Assembly: GCF_006494815.1 (NCBI RefSeq)
Contig: NZ_CP041091.1
Coordinates: 2,680,501 to 2,744,500, forward strand
Length of the DNA: 64,000 nt
Direction of reading: 5' to 3'
Origin: Nocardioides sambongensis
GTDB lineage: Bacteria > Actinomycetota > Actinomycetes > Propionibacteriales > Nocardioidaceae
Made by a program: the position numbers and the translations under genes. Of this stretch, positions 1-7,591 are shown piece by piece; the stretch's first letter is position 1; every line of letters begins with the position of its first letter. Below the pieces are notes generated by a model. It saw only the letters and a program-made list of their open reading frames with translations, did not search any database and had not been told where the DNA came from.

Positions 1-1
1 C

Positions 2-106
2 GAGCTGTGGGTGGTGCCGAATCCGAGCGGGCTGAACGCCCACGAGACGGTCGCCTCGCTGGCCCGCGCCTACGCCGAGGTCGGGAGCGCCGCCGGCCTG
101 CTCTGA
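2..106 (+). CDS. mug: G/U mismatch-specific DNA glycosylase, C-terminal fragment
   Basis: Only the last 34 codons are present; the gene enters from the left edge in frame 2 and stops with TGA at 104-106. The fragment reads VVPNPSGLNAHETVASLA, and the PNPSGLN stretch is the conserved C-terminal signature of the Mug branch of the uracil-DNA glycosylase superfamily, where it lies near the DNA-contacting loop. The family removes uracil and related bases opposite G. The call rests on this one motif plus the Ala-rich helical tail, so the family is well supported but its completeness cannot be judged. Confidence 0.75.
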   Translation, partial: ELWVVPNPSGLNAHETVASLARAYAEVGSAAGLL

Positions 107-143
107 CGCCGGCGCCACGTTCCCCGCGGACGAGACGCGGCGC

Positions 144-791
144 TCAGTCGCGTGCGGCCGCCCCGACCACCAGCGGCACCAGTCCGGTCGGGGTGCCGGG
201 CATCGGCAGCCGTTCGACGTCGACCAGCCGGAACGACGAGCGCTCCAACAGGCCCAGGAAGTCCCGGTTCGGGTGACAGCCGTCGGCGACCAGCCGCTGC
301 ACGGGGGTGATCACCTCGTGCAGGACGCGGTGGACGCCGGTGCCGCGCACGTGCTCGTGGAAGAGGAGCTCGCCGCCCGGCCGCAGCACCCGGTGCGCCT
401 CGGCGAGCGCCACCTCCGGGGCTGGCAGCGAGCAGAAGAGCAGCGAGGCGGCGACGGTGTCGAAGGTCGCGTCGGCGAACGGCAGCGCCGCCGCGTCACC
501 GTCCACGATCTCCCACCGCGGCGCCCGGATCCGGGAGGTCACCCGCTGCAGGTCCGCGCGCAGCCGCGGGTTGGGCTCGAGCATCACCAGGTCGGTGACG
601 GTGGTCGGGTGGTGCGGCACCGAGAATCCGTTGCCGGTGCCGAGGTCCAGGGTGCGTCCGCGGGCCCGCGCCAGGTGCCGCTCGCGCAACGCGGACTGTC
701 CCGCGTCCTCGAACCGCTGCCCGGACGAGGGGTACCAGCGCGCGAAGAACCGCTGCCGGCGGGTGCCGTGATCGTGCCGGTCGCCAGCCAT
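144..791 (-). CDS. Class I SAM-dependent methyltransferase
   Basis: This 215-residue protein has a Rossmann-type methyltransferase core. Motif I, LDLGTGNGFS, lies near residues 48-57. An acidic residue (MLEPNP) follows near 70, then DGDAAALPFADATFDTV near 97-111 and the motif LRPGGELLFHEH near 137-148. These are the Methyltransf_11 landmarks for binding S-adenosylmethionine. The substrate cannot be read from the sequence. The short N-terminal RRQRFFARWYPS stretch is typical of small UbiE-like actinobacterial methyltransferases. The gene lies 33 bp downstream of the gluconokinase gene on the same strand and may be co-transcribed with it. Confidence 0.85.
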   Translation of the reverse strand: MAGDRHDHGTRRQRFFARWYPSSGQRFEDAGQSALRERHLARARGRTLDLGTGNGFSVPHHPTTVTDLVMLEPNPRLRADLQRVTSRIRAPRWEIVDGDAAALPFADATFDTVAASLLFCSLPAPEVALAEAHRVLRPGGELLFHEHVRGTGVHRVLHEVITPVQRLVADGCHPNRDFLGLLERSSFRLVDVERLPMPGTPTGLVPLVVGAAARD

Positions 792-824
792 GGCACCGAT
801 GATGGCACCCGCGAACGACCGCGG

Positions 825-1340
825 TCAGCCGGAGCGGCCCGCGTCGCGCTGGGCGAGCACCTCGTCGACGAGTTCCTCCACGCTCCGGGCGACGTCCAGT
901 ACGACGCCGCGCTCGTCGTCCCCGAGCGGCTCGAGCGCCGCGAACTGGGAGTCGAGCAGTCCAGCCGGCATGAAGTGGCCGGGGCGGTCGGCCTGCCGCC
1001 GGGCGATCACCTCCCGGCTGCCGTCGAGGTGGACGAAGATCGCCTTCCGGGCGTGGTCGCGGAGCTGGTCGCGGTAGGAGCGCTTGAGCGCGGAGCAGCT
1101 CACCACGCCACCGGTGGCGGTGTGGCCGGCCAGCCACCGGCCGACCGCGGCGAGCCAGGGCCTGCGGTCCTCGTCGTCGAGCGGGGTACCGGCACTCATC
1201 TTGGCGATGTTGGCGGCGGGGTGGAGGTCGTCGGCGTCGGTGAACGGGACGCAGAGACGCTGCGCGAGGGCGGCTCCGACGGTCGACTTGCCCGACCCGG
1301 AGACGCCCATCACGACCAGGAGCGGGTGCTGCTCGGACAT
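825..1340 (-). CDS. gntK: Gluconokinase (GntK family)
   Basis: This protein of about 171 residues would phosphorylate D-gluconate to 6-phosphogluconate, feeding the pentose phosphate pathway. A P-loop GVSGSGKST lies near residues 11-19. DADDLHP follows near 35-41, the region that contacts substrate in GntK enzymes, with KMSAGTPLDDEDR and SCSALKRSYRD further on, all family hallmarks. The length matches the short thermoresistant gluconokinase type. An in-frame upstream ATG at 1376 would add 12 residues, but the ATG at 1340 follows GGAGG at 5-6 bp and is the better start. Confidence 0.93.
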   Translation of the reverse strand: MSEQHPLLVVMGVSGSGKSTVGAALAQRLCVPFTDADDLHPAANIAKMSAGTPLDDEDRRPWLAAVGRWLAGHTATGGVVSCSALKRSYRDQLRDHARKAIFVHLDGSREVIARRQADRPGHFMPAGLLDSQFAALEPLGDDERGVVLDVARSVEELVDEVLAQRDAGRSG

Positions 1341-1392
1341 GGAGACCTCCGGGCGGGTCGGGGCCGCGACCTGCACGACCGGGGTGGCTGCG

Positions 1393-2184
1393 CTACTCGT
1401 CCTCGGAGATCACGTCTCCGTCGACGTCGGTGGTCACCCGCAGGTAGTCGTCACCGGAGCTGACCGTCATGTCGTAGGTGATCTCGCCGGTCTCGTCGTC
1501 GGCCTCGATGGTGACGGTGTAGTAGTCGGGATCGTCGGCGTCCTCGACCAGCCGCTCGGCAACGGTCTCCAGCGCCGCGGTGTCGATGGCGTCGAGGTCG
1601 ATCGGGCGCGGGCGGCCGAACCGGGCGGCGTCGGCGTCGCGGCGCACCCGGATCGTGTAGCCGTCCAGGTAGTCGGTGCTGCTGTAGGTCCACAGCTCGT
1701 CGCTGGTCCGGTCGTAGTACTCGACGTCGACGCTGCTCTCGCCGATCCGCACCGAGATCGGGCTGCCCTGGATGTCGGTGTGTGCCTCCTCGGCTTCCTC
1801 GATCACGCTCGTCAGCGTGTCGGCCTGGAGGAAGGTCGTGTCGATCTCGGGCTCGTCGGAGCCGCCGTCCCCGTCGCCGTCGACGGCCGCGGCGATGCCG
1901 ATCACGGCCAGGGTCAGCAGCACCGCTCCCCCACCCAGGTAGGCACCGCGGCGCCTGCCCGAGGACCCGGACCTGGCGTCCGAGCGCGGCTTCGCCGCTG
2001 CCCCGCTCTTCGTGCTCGGGGACTTCGTGCTCGGGGACTTCGTGCTCGCGGACCCGCCGGCGGCCTTGGGAGAGGGCTTCGCCCCCGACGTCTGGCCCTC
2101 CTCGTCGCGCGGGTCGCCGGGTCGGCGGTATCGCCGCCAGGTCGGGGAGCCGCTGCCGCCGGAGTCGTTCGCCACGGCCCGCAT
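1393..2184 (-). CDS. Membrane-anchored hypothetical protein, paralogue A
   Basis: This is a 263-residue protein with three zones. A basic, Ser/Thr/Lys-rich cytoplasmic segment holds WRRYRRPGDPRDE near residue 16 and three STKSP repeats near 47-60. One transmembrane helix follows near 81-100 (GGGAVLLTLAVIGIAAAV). An acidic extracellular domain then carries EYYDRTSDELWTY and YTIRVRRDADAARF. The next two genes upstream have the same plan, so this is a tandem family. No enzyme motif is visible and the function is unknown. It is the distal gene of a three-gene run on this strand, 50 bp after its neighbour. Confidence 0.75.
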   Translation of the reverse strand: MRAVANDSGGSGSPTWRRYRRPGDPRDEEGQTSGAKPSPKAAGGSASTKSPSTKSPSTKSGAAAKPRSDARSGSSGRRRGAYLGGGAVLLTLAVIGIAAAVDGDGDGGSDEPEIDTTFLQADTLTSVIEEAEEAHTDIQGSPISVRIGESSVDVEYYDRTSDELWTYSSTDYLDGYTIRVRRDADAARFGRPRPIDLDAIDTAALETVAERLVEDADDPDYYTVTIEADDETGEITYDMTVSSGDDYLRVTTDVDGDVISEDE

Positions 2185-2234
2185 CGTACAAAGCCGTGGC
2201 GGCTCAGCCTGGAATCAGCCCCGGGTCCACGTGC

Positions 2235-2984
2235 TCAGTCGACGATCGCCTCGTCGACGATCTTGCCGTCGAGGTCGGCGCGGAGGACCAGGCTGGTGTC
2301 GTCGGCCTGGCTGACCACGTCGGAGATCTGCACCTGCTCGGCCACGGGGTCGTGGACCACGATCACGCCGTACCAGCGCGGGTCGGTGGCGCGTTCCAGC
2401 CCCTGCGCCGAGACCGTCACCAGCACGGAGGGCCGGAGGAGGTCGAGATCGAACAGCTCCTCCCGCGCCGGGCGGGGTGAGGGCTCCCGGACGCGGACGG
2501 TGTAGCCCGGCTCGTAGGAGTTCGCCGACAGCTCGACCGTCCGGTCCGCCCGGGGGTCGTAGAAGTCGACCGTGGTCCGGTCGGGCGAGAGGTGGACCTC
2601 GGCCACGGAGAGGCCCCGCACTTCGGGAGCGGCCGCGAACTCGGTGAGGGTCGTGGTGAGCTCGTCGGGGTCGAGCGGCTCGGGAGGCGGTGCCGGGGCG
2701 GGCGGCGCACTGGTCGTGGGAGCCAGGTCCGGACCGTCGGAGTCGTCGGCGGTGAGCAGGACGGCGCCGCCGAGGACGCCGACCACCAACGCCACCACGA
2801 AGACCGCGCCGAACAGGATCGTCGACACGCTGAGTCCCGACTCGGCGGGAAGGGCGTCCCGGGCGCCGGCAGCGGGGGTGGCGTCCGGGTCCGTGGCGTC
2901 GGCCCGGTCGACGTACCTGCCCGCCTCGTCACGACGCCGCCGGTCGGGTCGGTACCGCGACCAGCGTGGTGTCGGGGCGCTCAC
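2235..2984 (-). CDS. Membrane-anchored hypothetical protein, paralogue B
   Basis: This 249-residue protein has the family plan of a basic N-terminus (SRYRPDRRRRDEAGRY), one hydrophobic helix near residues 53-78 (VSTILFGAVFVVALVVGVLGG), a Pro-rich linker and an extracellular domain with VDFYDPRADRTVEL. Its ATG overlaps the TGA of paralogue C as ATGA (2981-2984), which suggests translational coupling. It lacks the exact WRRYRRPGDPRDE box of the other two, so it is the most diverged member. No catalytic residues are recognisable and its role is unknown. Confidence 0.75.
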   Translation of the reverse strand: MSAPTPRWSRYRPDRRRRDEAGRYVDRADATDPDATPAAGARDALPAESGLSVSTILFGAVFVVALVVGVLGGAVLLTADDSDGPDLAPTTSAPPAPAPPPEPLDPDELTTTLTEFAAAPEVRGLSVAEVHLSPDRTTVDFYDPRADRTVELSANSYEPGYTVRVREPSPRPAREELFDLDLLRPSVLVTVSAQGLERATDPRWYGVIVVHDPVAEQVQISDVVSQADDTSLVLRADLDGKIVDEAIVD

Positions 2985-3817
2985 CGCTCCACGACGTCGC
3001 CGTCGGCGTCGGTGACCTCCACGACGTCGTCCCCGCCGCCGTCGGAGACGTCCGCACGGATCCGCAGCTCACCGGAGTCGAGGTCGGCCTTCGCACTGAC
3101 CTGATAGCTGTAGGGCTCCTCGCTCTCCTCGATGGCGCCCTCGCCGACCTCGACGAAGACGGCAGGGTCCAGGTCCTCCAGCGGCAGCGGGCGCGGTCGA
3201 TAGTCCTCGAAGTAGTTGTCCTCGACCTGGACCTGGTAGCCGGCCGGGTCGTACGCGTCCTTCTCGAAGGTGCGCACCTGGTCGCGGTTCGGGTCGTAGT
3301 AGGTGATGGTCAGCCCGTACTCGTCGACGCTCAGCTCCACCGGCGTCGCCCCCTTGACCGCGGCGGCGGACGACTCGGCCTCCTCGATCGCCGTGGTGAT
3401 CAGGCCGTCGTCGAGGAACTCGGTGTCCAGGTCGCCGAAGCCCGAACCCGAACTGGAGTCGGAGTCACCGCCGCTGGTGGCCGCCCCGACCACCCCGATG
3501 GTGACCGGTACGCCGATCACGGTGGCCACCACCAGGGCGGTGATCACCCCGCTCCGGTCCGACTTCTTCGCGGCGGACCTGTTCGACCTGCTGCCCGACG
3601 TGCTGCCCGACGTGCTGCCCGACGTGCTGCTCGGTCGGGGCTTCGCCCTGGCCGAGTACTGGTGGACCTTCGACTCCCGCGCGGACCCGCCCGGCGCGGC
3701 GATCTCGTTGCCGTCCTCGTCCCGGGGGTCGCCCGGCCGGCGGTAGCGGCGCCACTCCTGCGCGCCGTCGCCTCCGTACCGCCCGTTCCCGTCCCGGTCC
3801 GGCGACCTGCCCGTCAT
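2981..3817 (-). CDS. Membrane-anchored hypothetical protein, paralogue C
   Basis: This 278-residue protein is first in the three-gene run. It begins with a short Gly/Arg-rich stretch, then WRRYRRPGDPRDEDGNE near 23-36, a basic linker with three SGST repeats near 65-76, a transmembrane helix near 89-110 and an extracellular domain containing TYYDPNRDQVRTFEKDAYDPAGY. The Tyr-Tyr-Asp-Pro/Arg element and the following aromatic strand recur in all three paralogues and probably mark one small beta-rich fold. The encoded linker repeats come from short DNA repeats and may vary in number between strains. Function unknown. Confidence 0.75.
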   Translation of the reverse strand: MTGRSPDRDGNGRYGGDGAQEWRRYRRPGDPRDEDGNEIAAPGGSARESKVHQYSARAKPRPSSTSGSTSGSTSGSRSNRSAAKKSDRSGVITALVVATVIGVPVTIGVVGAATSGGDSDSSSGSGFGDLDTEFLDDGLITTAIEEAESSAAAVKGATPVELSVDEYGLTITYYDPNRDQVRTFEKDAYDPAGYQVQVEDNYFEDYRPRPLPLEDLDPAVFVEVGEGAIEESEEPYSYQVSAKADLDSGELRIRADVSDGGGDDVVEVTDADGDVVER

Positions 3818-3909
3818 GGCCGGAATCGTACGGAACGCGGGCCGGCCGGCCCCGACCGCCTGACGGTCGCGCGCGGATCCGCGGCCGGCGGGCGCCGTAG
3901 GCTCCGTTC

Positions 3910-5205
3910 GTGAACCAGCCGCCCGCCACCACCCCGCGTCGCGCGTGGCTGGTGTGGGGCATCGCCCTGGCGATCTACGTGCTGGCGGTCTTCCACCGCA
4001 CCAGCCTCGCGGTGGCCGGCCTGGAGGCCACCGAGCGGTTCGGGCTGACCGCGAGCCAGCTGAGCTCCTTCACGATGCTCCAGCTGCTGGTCTACGCGGG
4101 GATGCAGATCCCGGTCGGGCTGCTGGTCGACCGGTTCGGAGCGCGCTCCGTGCTGACCGTGGGCGTCACCGTGGTCAGCCTCGCGCAGGCCTGGTTCGCG
4201 CTCGCCTCCTCCTACCCCGAGGCGCTGACCGCGCGGCTCTTCGTCGGGATGGGCGACGCGATGACCTTCATCTGCGTGCTGCGCCTGGTCAGCAGCTGGT
4301 TCGCGCCACGTCGCATCCCGCTGGTGGTGCAGCTGACCGGCAGCACCGGTCAGATCGGCGCGATCGCCGCGGCGGTGCCGATGACCTGGGCGCTGCGCGA
4401 GCTCGGCTGGAGCGGGGCCTACCTGGTGGCCGCCGCGATCGGACCGGTCCTGCTCGCGCTGCTCCTGCTGTTCGTCGACGACAGCCCGGTGCAGCGGCAC
4501 CTCACCGGCCAGCCGATGTCGCGACGGGTGCTCGTCGGCAGCCTGCGCGCCTCGTGGTCCCAGCCCGGGACCCGACTCGGTTTCTGGGTCCACTTCGCGA
4601 CCCCGTTCAGCGGCCACGTGCTCGCCCTGCTGTGGGGCTTCCCGTTCCTGGTGGTCAGCGAGGGCGTCTCGGCCACCACCGCCGGACTGCTGCTCAGCCT
4701 GATCGTGGTGGCGACCGTGTCGTCGGGTCCGCTGTTGGGCTGGCTGGTCGGCCGGCACCCGTGGCACCGCTCGACCACCGCGCTGATCGCGGTCGCCGTC
4801 ACCGCCCTCACCTGGACCGCCGTCCTGGCCTGGCCCGGCACGGCACCGCTGTGGCTGCTCGCCCTGCTCATGGTGGTGTGCGGGTCGGCGGGGCCGGTCT
4901 CGATGATCGGGTTCGACGTCGCCCGCACCTCGAACCCGCCCGAACGCCTGGCCAGCGCCAGCGGGATCATCAACCAGGGCGGCTTCATCGCCGCACTGGT
5001 CGCGGTCCTCGGCATCGGCATCGTGCTGGACGCGATGACCCCCAGCGGCTCCAGCGCCTACACCCCGGCCGCGTTCCACGCCGCGATGTCCGTGCAGTAC
5101 GTCCTCTGGGCACTGGGCGCGGCGCAGATCTGGCGCTACCGGCGGCGGGTACGTCGCCTGCTGCCGCGCGCGGTGGTGGAGGGCGGCAGCACGATGATCG
5201 CCTGA
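3910..5205 (+). CDS. Major facilitator superfamily transporter
   Basis: This 431-residue membrane protein has about twelve hydrophobic helices. The loop between helices 2 and 3 reads GLLVDRFGAR, the MFS A-motif position, and VSSWFAPRRIP follows. It starts at GTG 3910, 92 bp from the divergently transcribed paralogue run. The substrate is not evident. The pattern resembles the nitrate/sugar-type 12-helix carriers rather than 14-helix drug exporters. The C-terminus is cytoplasmic and basic (WRYRRRVRRLLPR). Confidence 0.85.
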   Translation: MNQPPATTPRRAWLVWGIALAIYVLAVFHRTSLAVAGLEATERFGLTASQLSSFTMLQLLVYAGMQIPVGLLVDRFGARSVLTVGVTVVSLAQAWFALASSYPEALTARLFVGMGDAMTFICVLRLVSSWFAPRRIPLVVQLTGSTGQIGAIAAAVPMTWALRELGWSGAYLVAAAIGPVLLALLLLFVDDSPVQRHLTGQPMSRRVLVGSLRASWSQPGTRLGFWVHFATPFSGHVLALLWGFPFLVVSEGVSATTAGLLLSLIVVATVSSGPLLGWLVGRHPWHRSTTALIAVAVTALTWTAVLAWPGTAPLWLLALLMVVCGSAGPVSMIGFDVARTSNPPERLASASGIINQGGFIAALVAVLGIGIVLDAMTPSGSSAYTPAAFHAAMSVQYVLWALGAAQIWRYRRRVRRLLPRAVVEGGSTMIA

Positions 5206-5313
5206 CGTCGCAGCACGCCGTGGTGGGCTGGCGCCGGCGGTGCACGGGCGCCGGCTGACAGGGTTGAACCGATTCATGGCAGGCTCCACGGACAGCGAGA
5301 CGAGGAGGCGCCG

Positions 5314-6204
5314 ATGTCGCTGCAGATGCAGGCGGTCGGGCTCTACATGCGGGCCACCAGCAAGCGGACGTTCACCGACCCCGCCGGCGGCAGTCGGATG
5401 TTGGCCATGCCGAAACGACGGCCCGACCCGGCGCCGCGCACGATGCGCGGGCTGACCGTGCGCCAGGAGGAGGTCCAGGGCTTCCCGGTGCACTCGGTCA
5501 CCCGCGAGGGCCTGGAGGACTTCGACCTCCCGACGCTGATCTACGTGCACGGCGGCTCCTTCTGCAAGGCGATCGCCCCACAGCACTGGCAGCTCGTCGC
5601 GCAGGTCGCCCGCGAGCTCGACGTGACCGTGCAGGTGCCGCTCTACGGACTGGCCCCCGACCACCACGCCGCCGAGGCCCGCTCCCTGCTCGCGACACTG
5701 GTCGACCGGGTCGAGGCCGACCGGCGGGCGTCGTACCTGATGGGCGACTCGGCGGGCGGGAACCTCGCGCTGGTCGCGGCCCAGCAGGCGGTGGCGCGGG
5801 GCGTCACCGGCCTGCAGGGCGCCACCCTGATCGCACCGTGGCTGGACCTGACCCTGTCCAACCCCGAGGTCGACGCGATGGAGGACGACGACCCGTGGCT
5901 GGCGAGGGCCGCGCTGCCCGAGGTGGCCCGCTCCTGGGCCGACGGAACGCCGCTGGACGACCCGTCGGTCAGCCCGTTGTTCGGGTCGTTCGAGGGGCTG
6001 CCGCCGGTCGACCTGTGGATCGGGGAACGCGACATCTGCCTGCCCGACTGCCAGCTGCTGCGCGACGCGCTGGCCGAGGTCGGCACGGTCTACTACCACC
6101 AGGGTCCGGGTGCGTTGCACGTCTTCCCCCTGCTCCCCGCCCCCGAGGGCAAGCGGGCGCGCACGGAGTTGATCGCACACGTACGACGCGCACTCGCCGC
6201 CTGA
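5314..6204 (+). CDS. Alpha/beta hydrolase (HSL-type esterase)
   Basis: This is a 296-residue esterase of the hormone-sensitive-lipase branch. The oxyanion motif HGGSF lies near residues 79-83 and the nucleophile elbow GDSAGGN near 144-150. The acid is probably the Asp in WIGERDICLPD near 240, and the His is in ALHVFPLL near 268. The family hydrolyses short acyl esters in the cytoplasm, and the natural substrate is unknown. It stands alone between the MFS gene and the convergent DNA glycosylase. Confidence 0.88.
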   Translation: MSLQMQAVGLYMRATSKRTFTDPAGGSRMLAMPKRRPDPAPRTMRGLTVRQEEVQGFPVHSVTREGLEDFDLPTLIYVHGGSFCKAIAPQHWQLVAQVARELDVTVQVPLYGLAPDHHAAEARSLLATLVDRVEADRRASYLMGDSAGGNLALVAAQQAVARGVTGLQGATLIAPWLDLTLSNPEVDAMEDDDPWLARAALPEVARSWADGTPLDDPSVSPLFGSFEGLPPVDLWIGERDICLPDCQLLRDALAEVGTVYYHQGPGALHVFPLLPAPEGKRARTELIAHVRRALAA

Positions 6205-6225
6205 GCGCGCGGTCCGGCTCCGGGG

Positions 6226-6816
6226 TCAACGGGGTGCGGCGGGGGCGCGCGGGCTGCGCCGGTAGGCGGAGACGGTCGGGTCGTCGGTGATCCAGAAGCG
6301 CCACGGGACGTCGGCGGCCTTCGAGACGCCGACGCGCGGACCGGCCGCGATCCGGGGCGGCGATGTCGCCGGCTCCCCCAGGTGCACCGCCGCGGCCGGA
6401 TCGAGCAGGTCGGTGCCCTTGTCGGCCAGGCTGATCCCGAGCGCCTGAGCCAGGTTGCCGGGGCCGCGGGCCAGCCGCGCCTCGGGCACCCCGCCCCGCC
6501 GGGCTCGGGCGCGTGCGTGGCCCTCGATCACCTCGCCGGAGCGGACCAGCACCGCCGCTCCCTGCTCGGTCGGTCCGGTCACCACGTTGGCGCAGTGGTG
6601 GATCCCGTAGGAGCGGTAGACGTAGAGCCGCCACGGCGGCCCGTACATGATCTCCGAGCGTGCGGTGCGGGTGTAGGCGTGCGAAGCGGGGTCCGACTGG
6701 CCGCCGTAGGCCTCCACCTCGGTGATCCGCACCGTCACCCCGTGGCCGGCGAGGTGGCGGCCGAGCAGGGAGCGGGCCGCCTCCACGACGTCGACGGTGG
6801 TCGGTTCGGAGCGCAT
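6226..6816 (-). CDS. 3-methyladenine DNA glycosylase (AAG/MPG family)
   Basis: This protein of about 196 residues would remove alkylated purines in base excision repair. The conserved stretch RITEVEAYGGQSDPASHA contains the catalytic Glu and the Tyr that pushes into the helix. MYGPPWRLYVYRSYGIHHCANVV and LARGPGNLAQALGI are also typical of the AAG fold. An upstream start at 6876 would run into the divergent gene, so ATG 6816 (MRSEPTTVDVVEAARSLLG) is preferred, although no strong ribosome binding site is visible. The C-terminus ends in a short Ala/Pro/Arg tail. Confidence 0.9.
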   Translation of the reverse strand: MRSEPTTVDVVEAARSLLGRHLAGHGVTVRITEVEAYGGQSDPASHAYTRTARSEIMYGPPWRLYVYRSYGIHHCANVVTGPTEQGAAVLVRSGEVIEGHARARARRGGVPEARLARGPGNLAQALGISLADKGTDLLDPAAAVHLGEPATSPPRIAAGPRVGVSKAADVPWRFWITDDPTVSAYRRSPRAPAAPR

Positions 6817-6878
6817 GTGGCGATTCTCGCCGACCCGGACGGCGTGTCGGTCACCCGGTGCGGATACCGTCGGCACCG

Positions 6879-7520
6879 ATGGACAGCCACACCGAGCAGC
6901 CCGACGCGGCCGCCGACCCGCTCGCCCGGCTCATCGAGAGCCTCACCGATGCCGAGTACGTCGTGGAGCAGCCCCTCCCCGGCGTGCTCCGGGTGGAGGG
7001 CCGGTTCTCCAACACCGAGCGCATCGCGCTGCAGGCGGCCGCGGACGCGGCTCGACCGGTGGCGATCTGGGCGGTCAGCCACCGCAACGACTGGACCCTG
7101 GTGGCGTGGAACAGGCCCGAGCTGGTCTGCATCACCCAGCGCGGAGAGGCGCCCCAGCGGTGGCGGCACCGCCAGCTGCCGGCCCAGCTGCGGCCCGACG
7201 CGCAGACCTTCCTCGAGGGCGCTGCCTCCGCCTTCGACATCGTCACCCGGCCCAAGCACCGTCCGACCGACGCGGCCCGTGAGGTGCTGGGCGGGTTCGG
7301 CATCACCGACGCGGCGCCCCCGGGATGGGTGCCGCCGGTGGTCGAGGCACCCCCGGTGGTGCAGACCACGGTGCCTGCCGAGACCAACCGGCCCCGGCGC
7401 GCAGCGGCACCGAAGGCGGCCAAGCCCAAGCCGGCCGCCAAGCCGGAGCCGGTGACCCCGGTCTGCCCGACCTGCTTCATGGCGCTCCCCGCGACCGGCA
7501 TCTGCGACAACTGCGGCTGA
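6879..7520 (+). CDS. Hypothetical protein with C-terminal zinc ribbon
   Basis: This 213-residue protein has an alpha/beta N-terminal part (residues 1 to about 130) that includes AIWAVSHRNDWTLVAWNRPELVCITQRGE. An Ala/Pro/Lys-rich linker follows, then a terminal CPTCFMALPATGICDNCG with two CxxC pairs, a treble-clef or zinc-ribbon knuckle. Similar C-terminal knuckles occur in many actinobacterial proteins of unknown role. The start at 6879 (MDSHTEQ) is preferred to the GTG at 6858. No operon partner is visible. Confidence 0.7.
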   Translation: MDSHTEQPDAAADPLARLIESLTDAEYVVEQPLPGVLRVEGRFSNTERIALQAAADAARPVAIWAVSHRNDWTLVAWNRPELVCITQRGEAPQRWRHRQLPAQLRPDAQTFLEGAASAFDIVTRPKHRPTDAAREVLGGFGITDAAPPGWVPPVVEAPPVVQTTVPAETNRPRRAAAPKAAKPKPAAKPEPVTPVCPTCFMALPATGICDNCG

Positions 7521-7591
7521 CTCTGCCCTGCGCGTAGGGCCGAGCCGGCGTGGGCCGGCCACACCCTGGCGGTGCGACCGGCCGCACGAGG

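Noticed and set aside
3814..6180. Long minus-strand open frame of 788 codons
   Set aside because: It runs antisense to the MFS and esterase genes, is Gln/His/Arg-rich and has no motif; it is a high-GC shadow frame.
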